Assembly: GCA_036675505.1 (NCBI GenBank)
Contig: JAKFEW010000046.1
Span: 74,341 to 138,340 of the forward strand
Source of the DNA: JAKFEW01 sp036675505
GTDB lineage: Bacteria > Cyanobacteriota > Sericytochromatia > S15B-MN24 > JAQBPE01
DNA: 64,000 bases
Direction of reading: 5' to 3'
The first letter of the stretch is position 1. The number at the start of each line of letters is the position of its first letter. The notes under the pieces were generated by a model, which saw nothing but the letters and a program-made list of their open reading frames with translations, had not been told where the DNA came from and ran no database searches. The position numbers were made by a program, and so were the translations under genes. This document shows, in pieces, positions 18,703-27,825 of the stretch.

Positions 18703-20520
18703 TCAGTGCTGGGCCTTGCGGGCCGCCATGAACTCGCGGATGCCCGTGTAGATCGCCTGGGCGGCGCGTTCCTGGTAGGCCGGGGAGGAAAGCAGCGCCT
18801 CCTCTTCGGCGTTCGAGAGGTAGCCGATCTCGATCAGCGCCGCCGGCATCTTGGTGTGGTGCACGACGTAGAAGTTGTTCTTGCGCACGCCGCGATCGGG
18901 CCGGCCCAGGTTGCGCAGCAACGACTTGTGGATCGACTTGGCGAGCGGATAGCTGTCGTCGGAGAAGTAGTAGGTCTCGATGCCGTTCACGCCATGTTGG
19001 TTGCCGAACGAGTTGGCGTGGATGCTCACGAACACGTCCGAGTCTGCGCGGTTCGCCATCTCGACCCGCGGGCGCAGCAAGATTTCGAGGTCCTTCATGC
19101 GCGTCATCTGGACGCTCATGCCGCCGGCCTCCATCATCCGGGCGAGGCGGGTGGCGATCGCCAGCGTCACGTCCTTCTCGCGGGTGCCCTTCTGGCCCGT
19201 GGTGCCATGGTCCGAACCGCCATGGCCGGGGTCGAGCGTGATGCGCTCCTTGCCCACCCGGTGGAAGCCCAGCAGCAGCGAGCGTTGGTTGCCGAGCAGG
19301 CGGGCCGTGTGGCGCACGGGCTGATCGAGGTCGATCGTGAGGCGGGTGGTGTCGCCCGTCTGGCTATTCACCCGCACGCGGGCGATCAGGCCGTTGTCGA
19401 TGTAGACCGAGTCGCGCGGCAACGAGACCTTGCCGCCCGCGATGTCGACCCGCAGGCGATCGTCGCCGATCGGCGTGGTGGTGAAGCGGAAGCGGTCGTC
19501 GGCGGTGAGCAGCATCTGCCAGTGTCCGTCGATCTTGCGCAGCGCGAGCGGCGCGTCCGGCGCCCCGGTCCAGGCCGCGGCCTCGGGGCGGGCCGCCGCC
19601 GGCCGGCCGGCGTCGGGCGCCGCCACCTTCGGCGTGCGCGGCCTGGTGGTGAGGCGCTCGGCCGGCTTGCGGCTGGGCCGCGGCAGGGGTGTGGCCAGCG
19701 CCATCCGGGGCGTCGGCTTCGCGACGGGCCGGGGCGCCGAGATCGCGGACGCGTTCAACGGCGCGCGGTCCGCCAGGAACCGCCAGCCCTGTGGTCCCGC
19801 CTGGACCTCGAAAGTGGGGGCCTTGGAGAGCTCGAACTCGACGCGCGCCTCGCTGCCGGCCTGGGTGGCCGTCACGCGGTGGACGCCATGCACGCCGATC
19901 GGCACGGTTCCCTGAGCGCCCGGCGCGAGCTTGGTGTTCGGAAACACGAGGAGGTAGCGCACGGGCTGGCCGTTGCCGGGACGGACATGGCTCCAGTAGG
20001 CCGCGCGCTGGCTCATCAGGATCGCGAAGTCGCCGTTGCGGTGCCGGATCGCGCGAATCGTCGGCGTGGTCACCACCGAAGCTGACGCGGGCGCCGCCGC
20101 ATCCGTGCCCGCCGACCGCGGTGGCGTGATCACCACCTCATGGCCGCCCGCCTCGACGCCGACCTGGATGGACCGCACGAGATCGAGCACGACGCGGGTG
20201 GTGTTGGCCTGGAACTGGCCGACGCGCACGCGCGAGATGCCGGAATTCGGCGCACCTTCTAGCGCCTGGTAGGCCGGCACCAGCTTCGCGTTCGGCAGGT
20301 CGATGACCAGGCGGGCCGGGCTCTCGAGCCGCTGCACGCGGGGCGCGAGCTCGCCCGATGCCTTCACGACGTAGGCCTGCCGATCCGCGTCCCAGCTCAC
20401 ACCCTCGACCGCGACCACCGGCGCCGCCTCGGCGCGCTGCGCGGGGGCGGCCACCACCACGGCTGGCAGCGCGAGCGCCAGGCCGGCGCGGATCAGGAGC
20501 GAGAGCGGGTCGAAGCGCAC
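18703..20520 (-). CDS. amiC: N-acetylmuramoyl-L-alanine amidase with AMIN domains (AmiC-type)
   Basis: This 605-residue exported hydrolase cuts the amide bond between MurNAc and L-Ala in peptidoglycan, usually at division sites. A signal peptide (LALALPAVVVAAPAQRAEA) is followed by AMIN-type beta segments (RLVIDLPNAKLVPAYQAL, and later LRVDIAGGKVSLPRDSVYIDNG), with a Pro/Arg-rich linker between. The amidase_3 catalytic domain occupies roughly residues 415-600: LDPGHGGSDHG (Zn ligand), TREKDV, SIHANS (Zn ligand) and PAALIEIGYLSN (catalytic Glu). AMIN domains target septal peptidoglycan. The start is GTG at 20520, ten bases after the GerMN gene, so the two form an operon. Confidence 0.93.
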   Translation of the reverse strand: MRFDPLSLLIRAGLALALPAVVVAAPAQRAEAAPVVAVEGVSWDADRQAYVVKASGELAPRVQRLESPARLVIDLPNAKLVPAYQALEGAPNSGISRVRVGQFQANTTRVVLDLVRSIQVGVEAGGHEVVITPPRSAGTDAAAPASASVVTTPTIRAIRHRNGDFAILMSQRAAYWSHVRPGNGQPVRYLLVFPNTKLAPGAQGTVPIGVHGVHRVTATQAGSEARVEFELSKAPTFEVQAGPQGWRFLADRAPLNASAISAPRPVAKPTPRMALATPLPRPSRKPAERLTTRPRTPKVAAPDAGRPAAARPEAAAWTGAPDAPLALRKIDGHWQMLLTADDRFRFTTTPIGDDRLRVDIAGGKVSLPRDSVYIDNGLIARVRVNSQTGDTTRLTIDLDQPVRHTARLLGNQRSLLLGFHRVGKERITLDPGHGGSDHGTTGQKGTREKDVTLAIATRLARMMEAGGMSVQMTRMKDLEILLRPRVEMANRADSDVFVSIHANSFGNQHGVNGIETYYFSDDSYPLAKSIHKSLLRNLGRPDRGVRKNNFYVVHHTKMPAALIEIGYLSNAEEEALLSSPAYQERAAQAIYTGIREFMAARKAQH

Positions 20521-20530
20521 GAGGAACTCC

Positions 20531-21502
20531 TCAGGGGGTCGCGGAACGGCCAGAGGTGGCCTCGGGGGCGGCCGCGCCCGCGGGGCGGGCGACGGGCCCG
20601 CTCAGCTTGAAAGGGCCGACGGCGCGGTCGATCGGACGTCCACCATGCAGGAACTGCACCGCCCGCACGTCGGGGAACTCGGTCAACGTGAGCACCGTCG
20701 CCTCGATGAAGCGGCTGGCCGGCTCGCCGTCGGGCAGCGCGCCCGCGAGGTCGATGCGCGCCACGCCGTCGTCCAGCGATGCCCAGCCAGCCTGGAGGCC
20801 TTGCGGGGCGACCGCCGTGAGGAAGCTGCCGGCCTCGGCAGGCGGACCCGCGACGAGCCGCTCGAAGGCGTCACGGGGCGGGATGCCGGTGCCGCCCGTG
20901 AGGGCGATCTGGACAGGCACCAACGTGCCGCCGTCCTTGCTCGGCCACCAGAGGGTGCTCTTCACCCCGGAGCCCGTGGGCCCTGTGTCGAGCGTGTTCG
21001 CCACGTCGGCGACGGTGAGCGGCGCCGAGAGATCGAGGTGCTGCGACGCCAGCGGCCGGCCCTGGGCGTCGAGCAGCTTGAGCCGGACCTCCCTGGCGCC
21101 AGGCCAGCCGGCGGTGAAGGTGCGGACCAACGCCCCCACGAGCAGGCGCTCGTCGGTCGAGCCCGGCGGCTTGGCGAGCTGAACGCCGAGCGTCCAGAGC
21201 GGCGCGGCCCAGGCGGTCTCGATGAGCTTCGCATCCGCCGGCACCGGCGGCGCGAGCTTGGCGTCCGTGGGTTTACGCAGGCGCTCGAAAACGGCCTGCG
21301 CCCAGGCCGCCGGGTCACGCGGCGCGGCGAGCGACGCCGTGACCGGCACCAGGACCATGCCCTGGGCATCCGCGTAGTAGAGGGTGAGCGGGCGTGCCGG
21401 CTCGCTAGCGGGGCCGAACACGCCCACGGCGGTGGCGAGGGCGCCGGCGCCAATCAGGGCACCGACCGCGACCAGGGGCCAGATGGAGCGTGAAGACGAC
21501 AT
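20531..21502 (-). CDS. Membrane-anchored protein with two GerMN domains
   Basis: This 323-residue protein has one N-terminal membrane segment (IWPLVAVGALIGAGALATAVGVF) and two tandem GerMN-like modules. In my reading they run from about residue 38 to 160 (LTLYYADAQGMVLVPVTASL ... VRLKLLDAQGRPL) and 180 to 300 (STLWWPSKDGGTLVPVQIAL ... VRAVQFLHGGRPI). GerMN domains occur in GerM and LpqB and are associated with cell-wall functions. The amidase gene follows ten bases later on the same strand, supporting a joint role in peptidoglycan remodelling. A C-terminal Ala/Pro-rich tail is probably disordered. Confidence 0.75.
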   Translation of the reverse strand: MSSSRSIWPLVAVGALIGAGALATAVGVFGPASEPARPLTLYYADAQGMVLVPVTASLAAPRDPAAWAQAVFERLRKPTDAKLAPPVPADAKLIETAWAAPLWTLGVQLAKPPGSTDERLLVGALVRTFTAGWPGAREVRLKLLDAQGRPLASQHLDLSAPLTVADVANTLDTGPTGSGVKSTLWWPSKDGGTLVPVQIALTGGTGIPPRDAFERLVAGPPAEAGSFLTAVAPQGLQAGWASLDDGVARIDLAGALPDGEPASRFIEATVLTLTEFPDVRAVQFLHGGRPIDRAVGPFKLSGPVARPAGAAAPEATSGRSATP

Positions 21503-21562
21503 GCAGCGGGGACCGTAAGCGACGAAGCGAATCCCCGCTCTTGTACCCGCGGCGGCGCTCGA

Positions 21563-21847
21563 CTACTTCGCGATCGTGAGCTGGACCCGGCCGTCGCGGA
21601 TCATCAAGACGTGGCCCGCGGCATGCTCCAACCGCACCTCCTCGCCCTGGCCGGTCTGCGTCCAGCTGCCGGGCAGGTGGAAATGGTACTTCGTGGTGTC
21701 CGGGCCGTCCTCGAGGATCGCGCCACCCGCCAGCACGGACGTGGTGTGGATCTCGGCGCGCGCCTGGAGGCGTCGGCGCAGGTTCAACGCGTCATCCGTC
21801 GTCACGTCCAGCGTCAGCGAACCGGGGGCCGTCGTGGGGCGTTCCAT
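21563..21847 (-). CDS. Small hypothetical protein
   Basis: This 94-residue protein is beta-rich: LTLDVTTDDALNLRRRLQA, then EDGPDTTKYHFHLPGSWTQT and HVLMIRDGRVQLTIAK. It has no signal peptide or membrane segment. I chose ATG at 21847, with GAGG upstream; TTG at 21883 would add twelve residues. The composition and the final strand pair suggest a small jelly-roll or OB-like fold, but I do not recognise the family. A relatively AT-rich 200-base spacer follows on its 5' side. Confidence 0.6.
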   Translation of the reverse strand: MERPTTAPGSLTLDVTTDDALNLRRRLQARAEIHTTSVLAGGAILEDGPDTTKYHFHLPGSWTQTGQGEEVRLEHAAGHVLMIRDGRVQLTIAK

Positions 21848-22049
21848 GGCTACAACCTCAAAGTCTTCCCGAAACAAGTCCAAACTCTCTGATAAACATT
21901 TTACCTGACCTTAACCTTCGTTTCCAAGCCCTTCAAAGAAGATTTATCAGCTGATTAATCTAGATTTAACAATCGACCTGCGGGAACCAGACCGTCCGCC
22001 GGGCGGTCCGCCTGGCTGATATACTGGTGCGTCGCCCCGGAGGAGCCCC

Positions 22050-23024
22050 GTGAACCGCCCCCTCATCGCCGCCCTGATCCTCGCCTTCTCCCCGCTGACC
22101 GCGCTCGCCCAGGTCACCGAGGATCCGGCGGAGAAGCAGCAGCGCGTCGACATCTACCAGGACCGGCGGATCATCGTCGAGCCGGACCCGGAAGAGAAGA
22201 AGGACAAGAAGGACGGGGAGGCCACGGCCAGGCCGCCTTCGATGAAGCTGCTGTTGCGCCAGGGCCCCGACCGCATCTACCACGTCGATTTCGTCCAGCT
22301 GATGGACGATCCGTCGCTGACCTCGTTTTGGGCCCGCGAGCGCAACCGCGACTGGGCGATCTGGCTGGGCACGGGCGTGGTCGGCGTGCCGACCGGCACC
22401 CTCCTGTTCTTGCAGAACTTCCGTGGCGAGGGCTCGCTCGCCCCTTTCACCCAGACCGGCCGCGCCCAGGCGGCCAACGCCAGCGATCTGCGCGGCTATG
22501 CCCTCAGCGTCATCGGTGCCGGCGTCGCGCTCTATGGCGCGTACAACCTCGGCCTCTGGTTCGCGGAGACGCTCGACATCTTTCATCCGGACCGGCTCGA
22601 CCCCGCGGCGATCGAGCCGCGCGCCCGCGAGTTCAACGAGCGCCTGCGCGAGCGGCTGAACCTCGATCCTGAGGACATCCCTTCGCCGCCGCCCCCGCGG
22701 CCGTCGCCGTCGCCTTCCCGCACGCCGGATCCGCTGGAAGTCGACGACGAGATCGACGCGCCACCGCCCGTGGGTGGCCCCGGCTCGGACCCGTACGGCG
22801 GCGAACCGATCATCATGCCGACGCCGCTGCCGGTGGCGTCGCCGGGCGCCGTGCCACGCGAGCTCGTGCCCACGCCCGAACCACGCCCATCGATTTTCAA
22901 ATTCTATCCGGGGCCGGCCGGCTACCCGGTCCCCAGCATGCGGCCGGACCTCGACGCGTCGCCGACCCCCACCCCGCCTGCGCCGGTGACGCCCGCGCCC
23001 ACTGTCGCGCCGTCCGGCCCATGA
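22050..23024 (+). CDS. Exported Pro-rich hypothetical protein
   Basis: This 324-residue protein has a cleavable signal peptide (LIAALILAFSPLTALAQ). A charged segment (DPEEKKDKKDGE) follows, then a middle domain with two hydrophobic stretches (DWAIWLGTGVVGVPTGTLLFL and ALSVIGAGVALYGAYNLGLWFAETLDIF). The C-terminal third is dominated by PSPSP and PTPTP. The start is GTG at 22050; TATACT at 22020-22025 is a candidate -10. The stop overlaps the ATG of the VWA gene by four bases (ATGA), so the two products are probably made together. No known domain was recognised. Confidence 0.65.
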   Translation: MNRPLIAALILAFSPLTALAQVTEDPAEKQQRVDIYQDRRIIVEPDPEEKKDKKDGEATARPPSMKLLLRQGPDRIYHVDFVQLMDDPSLTSFWARERNRDWAIWLGTGVVGVPTGTLLFLQNFRGEGSLAPFTQTGRAQAANASDLRGYALSVIGAGVALYGAYNLGLWFAETLDIFHPDRLDPAAIEPRAREFNERLRERLNLDPEDIPSPPPPRPSPSPSRTPDPLEVDDEIDAPPPVGGPGSDPYGGEPIIMPTPLPVASPGAVPRELVPTPEPRPSIFKFYPGPAGYPVPSMRPDLDASPTPTPPAPVTPAPTVAPSGP

Positions 23025-24256
23025 GCGTCGGCGCACCCGCGCTCGAGGCCATCCCCCTGCGACGCACCTGGGCGTCCTCGGGCGCCGAGACGCTCGTCGC
23101 CGTGCTGCTCAAGTTCCATCCCGACGGCACCGCGCAGCCTTTACCGCTCGACCTCGCGATCCTGATCGATGCCGGCCACGCGATGGCGAGCGAGCGAGGG
23201 CTTGAAATGGCGCTGCAGGCGGTTCGGCAGGTCGTCGACGGCGCGGGCGCGCAGGACCGGCTGGCCGTGGTGACCTTCGGCGAGCGCGCGCGGGTGGTGT
23301 TGCCATTCGACGTGATCGGCGACGGCGCGCGCGCGAAGCGCACGCTGGCGTTCCTGGACAGCCAGCCGATGGGGGATCGGACCGACCTGCGCGAAGGCAT
23401 GAGTGCCGTCGCGCAGGTGATCAAGCCTGCGCGGGCGCCCGGCCGCGCGTCGCGGGTGGTGATGGTGGTGGGCGGCCCGACCGTTCGTGAGCTCGACGGC
23501 GAGCGCGAAGCCCGCCTGCTCGCGGAGACCGGGGTAGGCCTGTCGGCGATCGGCCTGGGGCATGCCTGGAACGGCGCGCTGCTCGCTCGCCTGGCCGATG
23601 CCGGCCGGGGTGAGCTCTGGCATGCGGCGCGCGCGACCGACCTGCCCGCGGTGTTGCGGGAAGAGGTGACCTTCGCGCGGGCGCTGGCCCATGGCGAGGC
23701 GCTGGTCCACCTCAAGCTCAGCGCCGGCGTGCGGCCACGGCGGGTGCTGCGTGTCTTCCCGGGCCTGGCGCACTGGCTGCCTTCGCAGGCGTCGCCACGC
23801 GAGGCGCTGATCCGGCTCGGCGACCTGCCGGCCGATCGGCCCACGTATATGCTGCTCGAGCTGGTGGTGGGCCCCCACGCGCAGGGCACCTACCGCGTCG
23901 CCCAGCTCGAGGCCCACTGGCGGACCGCCGCCCACGGCGGCCGCATGGCCCGCACGCCGGCAGCAGAGGTCGTCTTGAATTTCGCTGCCGAGGCGACCGC
24001 GCCCGTCGCCGAGGCGGCGTACTACGTGGACCGCGTACAGGGCTACACCCTGGTCGAAAAGGCACTCGAGGCGCGGCGCGACGCGGTGCCCGCGAAAGCC
24101 GTGGCGTTGCTCGAAAACGCGCGCCGGATCGCGGTGGGTCGGAAGAGCGCGCTCGCGGATCGGCTAGAGGCCGCGGCGGGAGAGCTCGGAACGACCGGGC
24201 TGTTGGCGGAGCCGCTGGCGAAGAGCCTGTTGATGGAATCCCGCCAGCCGGAATGA
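23021..24256 (+). CDS. VWA-domain protein with altered metal site
   Basis: This 411-residue protein has a von Willebrand factor A domain from about residue 40 to 210: LPLDLAILIDAGHAMASERG, VVTFGERARVVLPF, DRTDLREGM, SRVVMVVGGPTV and GVGLSAIGLGHAWNGALL. The usual MIDAS opening D-x-S-x-S is changed to D-A-G-H-A, although the later Thr/Asp of DRTDL is kept. A beta-rich domain and an acidic or helical tail follow (EKALEARRDAVPAKAVALLENARRIAVG). There is no signal peptide, so it is probably cytosolic, in contrast to its exported operon partner, with which it overlaps by four bases. Confidence 0.75.
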   Translation: MSVGAPALEAIPLRRTWASSGAETLVAVLLKFHPDGTAQPLPLDLAILIDAGHAMASERGLEMALQAVRQVVDGAGAQDRLAVVTFGERARVVLPFDVIGDGARAKRTLAFLDSQPMGDRTDLREGMSAVAQVIKPARAPGRASRVVMVVGGPTVRELDGEREARLLAETGVGLSAIGLGHAWNGALLARLADAGRGELWHAARATDLPAVLREEVTFARALAHGEALVHLKLSAGVRPRRVLRVFPGLAHWLPSQASPREALIRLGDLPADRPTYMLLELVVGPHAQGTYRVAQLEAHWRTAAHGGRMARTPAAEVVLNFAAEATAPVAEAAYYVDRVQGYTLVEKALEARRDAVPAKAVALLENARRIAVGRKSALADRLEAAAGELGTTGLLAEPLAKSLLMESRQPE

Positions 24257-24276
24257 TCTCCCCGCTGACATGAAGC

Positions 24277-26868
24277 CTACCTGGCGATCAACCAGGTGCG
24301 GATCTCATACGGACCGAAGCGCGCGGGGTACGCATCGCCTGTGCCCAGCGCCTCGCCCGGCTCTTCGGCCAGGTTCGCCGGCCACACCCCGCCATGCGGC
24401 ACGTGCACGCGCAACGTCGTCTCGATCACCTCGGACCCCGGGTTGTACGCCCGCACGACCAGGTACTCGCCGTCCTCGCTGCGCTTCATCGCGCTCAGCA
24501 CCACCCGGCTGTCGTCCCAGCCCGCGAGCGGGCCGGCCGCGGCCGGCCCGGCGGCCTGCCAGGCACGCGGGGGTGAGTTCCACTGGTGGGCTGGCCTGAG
24601 CGCATCGGTCCAGCCGGCCGCGAGCGGCACCAGCGCGTGGCGGAAGGTCAGCTCACCCAGGCACTGGGCTTCCGGGGTCTCGAAGCGCGGGCCGGCGCCG
24701 CCGCCGCGCGTGCGCAGGTCGTCGCGCGAGAGCCAGCCGACGGCGCGCACGAGCGTGAGCGCGAGCGCACGGCCGCCCGCGTCGTCGATCACCGAGGCCT
24801 CATGGAGCCCCTCGGCCGCCACCGCCAGGCCAGCCCCATCCGCCCCGACCAGGGCCGTGAACAGCCCCTGGGGGAACTCGGGCATCACCGCCTCCGTGCC
24901 CCTGGCAACCGGCAATGCCGGTGCGGGCACAGGCTCGCGGCGGAAGACGCCGAACGTGCCGTCGGTCCAGACCGCAGCCCCGGCTGGCGCGCCGCCGACC
25001 ACCAGCCGCAGCCGATGGTCGTACGCGCGCTGATCGAGCTTGGTCGTCACGTCGACGACGTCGCGGCCGGCTTCCAGCGTGAACATGGAAGACGGCCCGA
25101 GATCGACGGCGTCGAGCCCACCGTATTGCACGCCGGGGCGGCCCGCACGGTCGGGGTTCAGGTGCCTCGCCACCGGGAGCCTCCAACGAACGCCGAGTGT
25201 CGCGCGGTGAGGCGACGCTTCGAAGACCGCGGCCTCGATCAAACGCGCCCGGAGTGGCTGGTCGTCGGCCAGCGGCGAGAAGTTGTACTCGTCGCCCGCG
25301 TCGCCCTCGTCGACGAAGCCCTGGACGTCGCGCCAGACCTTACCCGAAACCTTGTCCTCGAGGTCGATCCGGTTGCCGACGACGCGTAGCACCAGCCGCT
25401 CGTTCGCGATCCAGCCCTCCCCCGAGGTGACGCCGGGCGCGGGCGCAACCGGGGGCGCGTCGGCCGCCACCGCGCGCAGCAACACACCCCCCGCGGCCGG
25501 CAGCGCGACCCGCACCGCGACGCGGAAGCGGCGCACGGGGAACCAGTCCGGGTTGAAGTCGATCTCGGCGCGGAACACCTCGGTGTCCGCCACCTCGCTG
25601 AAGACCAGCGGCAAGGGCGCGCCATCGGGCCCGAGGACGGCGATCGCCGCCGGGGCCCCATCGGCGCCGCGCGGCCAGACCACCTCCAGATCGACCCAGC
25701 CCGCCCAGGCCCAGCCGGTCGGATTGCCGACGTAGAACGTCGGCTCGGCCGCGGGCTTCGCCGCCACGCGCACCGCGTCCGCCTCGATCTCGGCCGCCAC
25801 CTGTCCCACGGCGTCGAAGCGAGGCATCATCTCGCGGTGGACCTGATCGATCGAGCAGCCGCAAATCGAATCGTGCGGATGGTTGAGCATCAGCGTCTTC
25901 CAGGCGTGGCCGAGGGCGGCCGCCATGCCGTCCCAGGCGTGGCCGCCCCACCAGGCGCGCGCGGCCAGGGGCTCGGCCCAGCGCTCCAGCTCGCGCTGCG
26001 CGATATGGTTGGCCTGCTTGAGGTACGTGCGCGCGGAAAGCACGCCGGGCAGGATGTACGCCATACCGAGCGCCTCGCGCAGCTCACCCGTCATGCGCGT
26101 CGCCGGCGGCGGCCCCGCGAAGATCTCGGGCAGTGAAGCCACGCGCGGCGCGAAGTCCCCGCCGAGGCGCGCGAGCTGATCGGTGAGATCCGCGCGCGGG
26201 GCCATGTGATCGGCGCCGGAGAGCAGCCAGACCGGATCCTGGTCGCCGAAGGCCTCGACGTACGCGGCGAGCTGTCGGCGGCGCTCCTCGTCGCCGAGGT
26301 CTTCCATGAAGAGGGTCTGGTAATAGCCCTTCGGCAGCCAGGCCGCCACCACCTCGCTGCCGTCCGGCGCGGCCCAGGTGAACCGCGGGGCGGCCGGCGT
26401 GGCGCCGCGCCACACCACCGTGCGATCGAGGCCGAAGCCGCGCAGGATCTGCGGCATCTGGGCCACATGGCCGAACATGTCGGGCAGGTAGCCGACCGCC
26501 GGTGCGCCCGCCGCCACGCCCATCGCGCGCATCGCGGCGCGGCCGGTGGCGAGGTTGCGGATCAGCGCCTCGCCGCTCACGAGGAACTCATCCACCAGCA
26601 CGTACCAGGGTCCGAAGCCCAGGCGGCCGTCGCGGATGCGCGCGCGCAGCTCGACCGCGCGCTCGGGCCGCAGGGCGAGGTAGTCGTCCGCGACCACCGT
26701 CTGGCCGTCGAGCAGGAAGTACGGCAGGTCCCCCGCGAGCACGCCGTCCAGCGCGCGCAACAGGCGGTAACGGTAGCTCTCGAACGTGCGATACCACTCG
26801 CGATCCCAGTGCGTGTGGGGGACGACGAGGACGGTGCGGGCGAGAGACGGCGCGCTGGACGGAGTCAT
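24277..26868 (-). CDS. Glycoside hydrolase family 38 alpha-mannosidase / mannosylglycerate hydrolase
   Basis: This 863-residue enzyme belongs to GH38. The N-terminal Zn-binding signature is VVPHTHWDREWYRTFE, with the nucleophile region GYLPDMFGHVAQMPQIL (Asp) and SGADHMAP later in the catalytic barrel. A helical mid-domain (MLNHPHDSICGCSIDQVHREM) and C-terminal beta domains follow. The HDSICGCSIDQVH stretch is characteristic of bacterial mannosylglycerate hydrolases (MngB-like) and related alpha-mannosidases. No signal peptide is seen, so it is cytosolic. It stands alone, with no sugar transporter next to it, so the natural substrate is open. Confidence 0.9.
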   Translation of the reverse strand: MTPSSAPSLARTVLVVPHTHWDREWYRTFESYRYRLLRALDGVLAGDLPYFLLDGQTVVADDYLALRPERAVELRARIRDGRLGFGPWYVLVDEFLVSGEALIRNLATGRAAMRAMGVAAGAPAVGYLPDMFGHVAQMPQILRGFGLDRTVVWRGATPAAPRFTWAAPDGSEVVAAWLPKGYYQTLFMEDLGDEERRRQLAAYVEAFGDQDPVWLLSGADHMAPRADLTDQLARLGGDFAPRVASLPEIFAGPPPATRMTGELREALGMAYILPGVLSARTYLKQANHIAQRELERWAEPLAARAWWGGHAWDGMAAALGHAWKTLMLNHPHDSICGCSIDQVHREMMPRFDAVGQVAAEIEADAVRVAAKPAAEPTFYVGNPTGWAWAGWVDLEVVWPRGADGAPAAIAVLGPDGAPLPLVFSEVADTEVFRAEIDFNPDWFPVRRFRVAVRVALPAAGGVLLRAVAADAPPVAPAPGVTSGEGWIANERLVLRVVGNRIDLEDKVSGKVWRDVQGFVDEGDAGDEYNFSPLADDQPLRARLIEAAVFEASPHRATLGVRWRLPVARHLNPDRAGRPGVQYGGLDAVDLGPSSMFTLEAGRDVVDVTTKLDQRAYDHRLRLVVGGAPAGAAVWTDGTFGVFRREPVPAPALPVARGTEAVMPEFPQGLFTALVGADGAGLAVAAEGLHEASVIDDAGGRALALTLVRAVGWLSRDDLRTRGGGAGPRFETPEAQCLGELTFRHALVPLAAGWTDALRPAHQWNSPPRAWQAAGPAAAGPLAGWDDSRVVLSAMKRSEDGEYLVVRAYNPGSEVIETTLRVHVPHGGVWPANLAEEPGEALGTGDAYPARFGPYEIRTWLIAR

Positions 26869-26987
26869 ACGAAGCCTTTCCGGGTGGAGTTCGACGCCAC
26901 CACTATACCCTGCGCCTTCGCGCCGACGATGTGGTAGACTACACGGCAGCGGCTGGCAAGCGCCGCGTCACGTTCAGGAGGAGCCTC

Positions 26988-27323
26988 ATGACCACCCAGA
27001 ACAACGAAAAAGTCGAGGAGCTGCGCCAGAGCGCTCAGCAGCTCGCGAAGCAGGCGCTCGAGACCGCGGAGCTGGGCATCCGGCTGGTCCGCGGCCAGCT
27101 CGAGACCGCGTCGCAGAACCAGCCGCCCCAGGTCGCCGAGGTCCAGCGCACGGTGCAGAACCAGGCGCTGAACGCCGAAGCCAAGGCCAAGGAGCTGTTC
27201 ACGCTCGCCACCAACTTCATGAGCGAGCTGAACGACAAGTGGCAGCCCGCGGGCCCCGGCGGCGCTCAGCCGGCCGCGGCCGAAAAGCCGAAGGCCGAGA
27301 AGATCAACATCGACGTCGAGTAG
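26988..27323 (+). CDS. Small coiled-coil protein, phasin-like
   Basis: This 111-residue protein is almost entirely helical in its first 80 residues (NEKVEELRQSAQQLAKQALE, then LIRGQLE-like heptads), with an acidic or Lys-rich tail ending KINIDVE. Composition and size resemble phasins and other small coiled-coil proteins, without a diagnostic motif. ATG at 26988 has a strong AGGAGGAG site. TAGACT at 26935-26940 is a possible -10. It is divergent from the mannosidase gene and ends three bases from the convergent HD gene. Confidence 0.75.
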   Translation: MTTQNNEKVEELRQSAQQLAKQALETAELGIRLVRGQLETASQNQPPQVAEVQRTVQNQALNAEAKAKELFTLATNFMSELNDKWQPAGPGGAQPAAAEKPKAEKINIDVE

Positions 27324-27326
27324 GGC

Positions 27327-27821
27327 TCAGCCCAGATCGTCGCACCGCAGAAGGGGTCCCAGCCACGGCGGGGCCCCTTCGCCATGGTCGCCCGCCTGGT
27401 AGGCTTCCAGCAGCGCGATCGCAGCCGCGCTGGTCCCGGCCGCGCGCGCGGCCATGAGCCCCCAGCGGTCGTGCCAGCGGTAAATCTGCAGCCAGCGGCG
27501 CCCGCCAGCCGCCGGCGGATCCGCAGGCACATCGCCGGCCACGCGATCGAGCAGCACGCCGACGCTGCGGGCCACGAGCCCATAGTCCCTCGGCTTGCCG
27601 CAGTCGTGCAGCAAGGCCGCCTCGAGCACCCAGGCCGGCGCACCTTCCACCGCGAGCCGGCGCGCCACGCGCACGGCGTGGGCGCGGTCCGGCACCGCCA
27701 TCGCTTCGAAAAGCGCGAGCTGGGCCGCAGTCAGCCGCTCGGCAGCCCAGCCTTGGTCGGCCGCCGACCAGCCGGGCCGCAGGTAGTACCAGACCTGGCG
27801 CAACCGCCCCGCGACGCCCAT
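27327..27821 (-). CDS. HD-domain protein
   Basis: This 164-residue protein has the metal-dependent phosphohydrolase HD signature: an upstream His (DRAHAVRVARRL), then AALLHDCGKPRDYG. A later Asp lies in the helical second half, completing the H...HD...D pattern. Such small HD proteins act on nucleotides or phosphoesters. Here the substrate is unknown. It is the last gene of a minus-strand run with the M50 protease and CCA-adding enzyme genes; the gap to the protease stop is four bases. Confidence 0.8.
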   Translation of the reverse strand: MGVAGRLRQVWYYLRPGWSAADQGWAAERLTAAQLALFEAMAVPDRAHAVRVARRLAVEGAPAWVLEAALLHDCGKPRDYGLVARSVGVLLDRVAGDVPADPPAAGGRRWLQIYRWHDRWGLMAARAAGTSAAAIALLEAYQAGDHGEGAPPWLGPLLRCDDLG

Positions 27822-27825
27822 CTGG

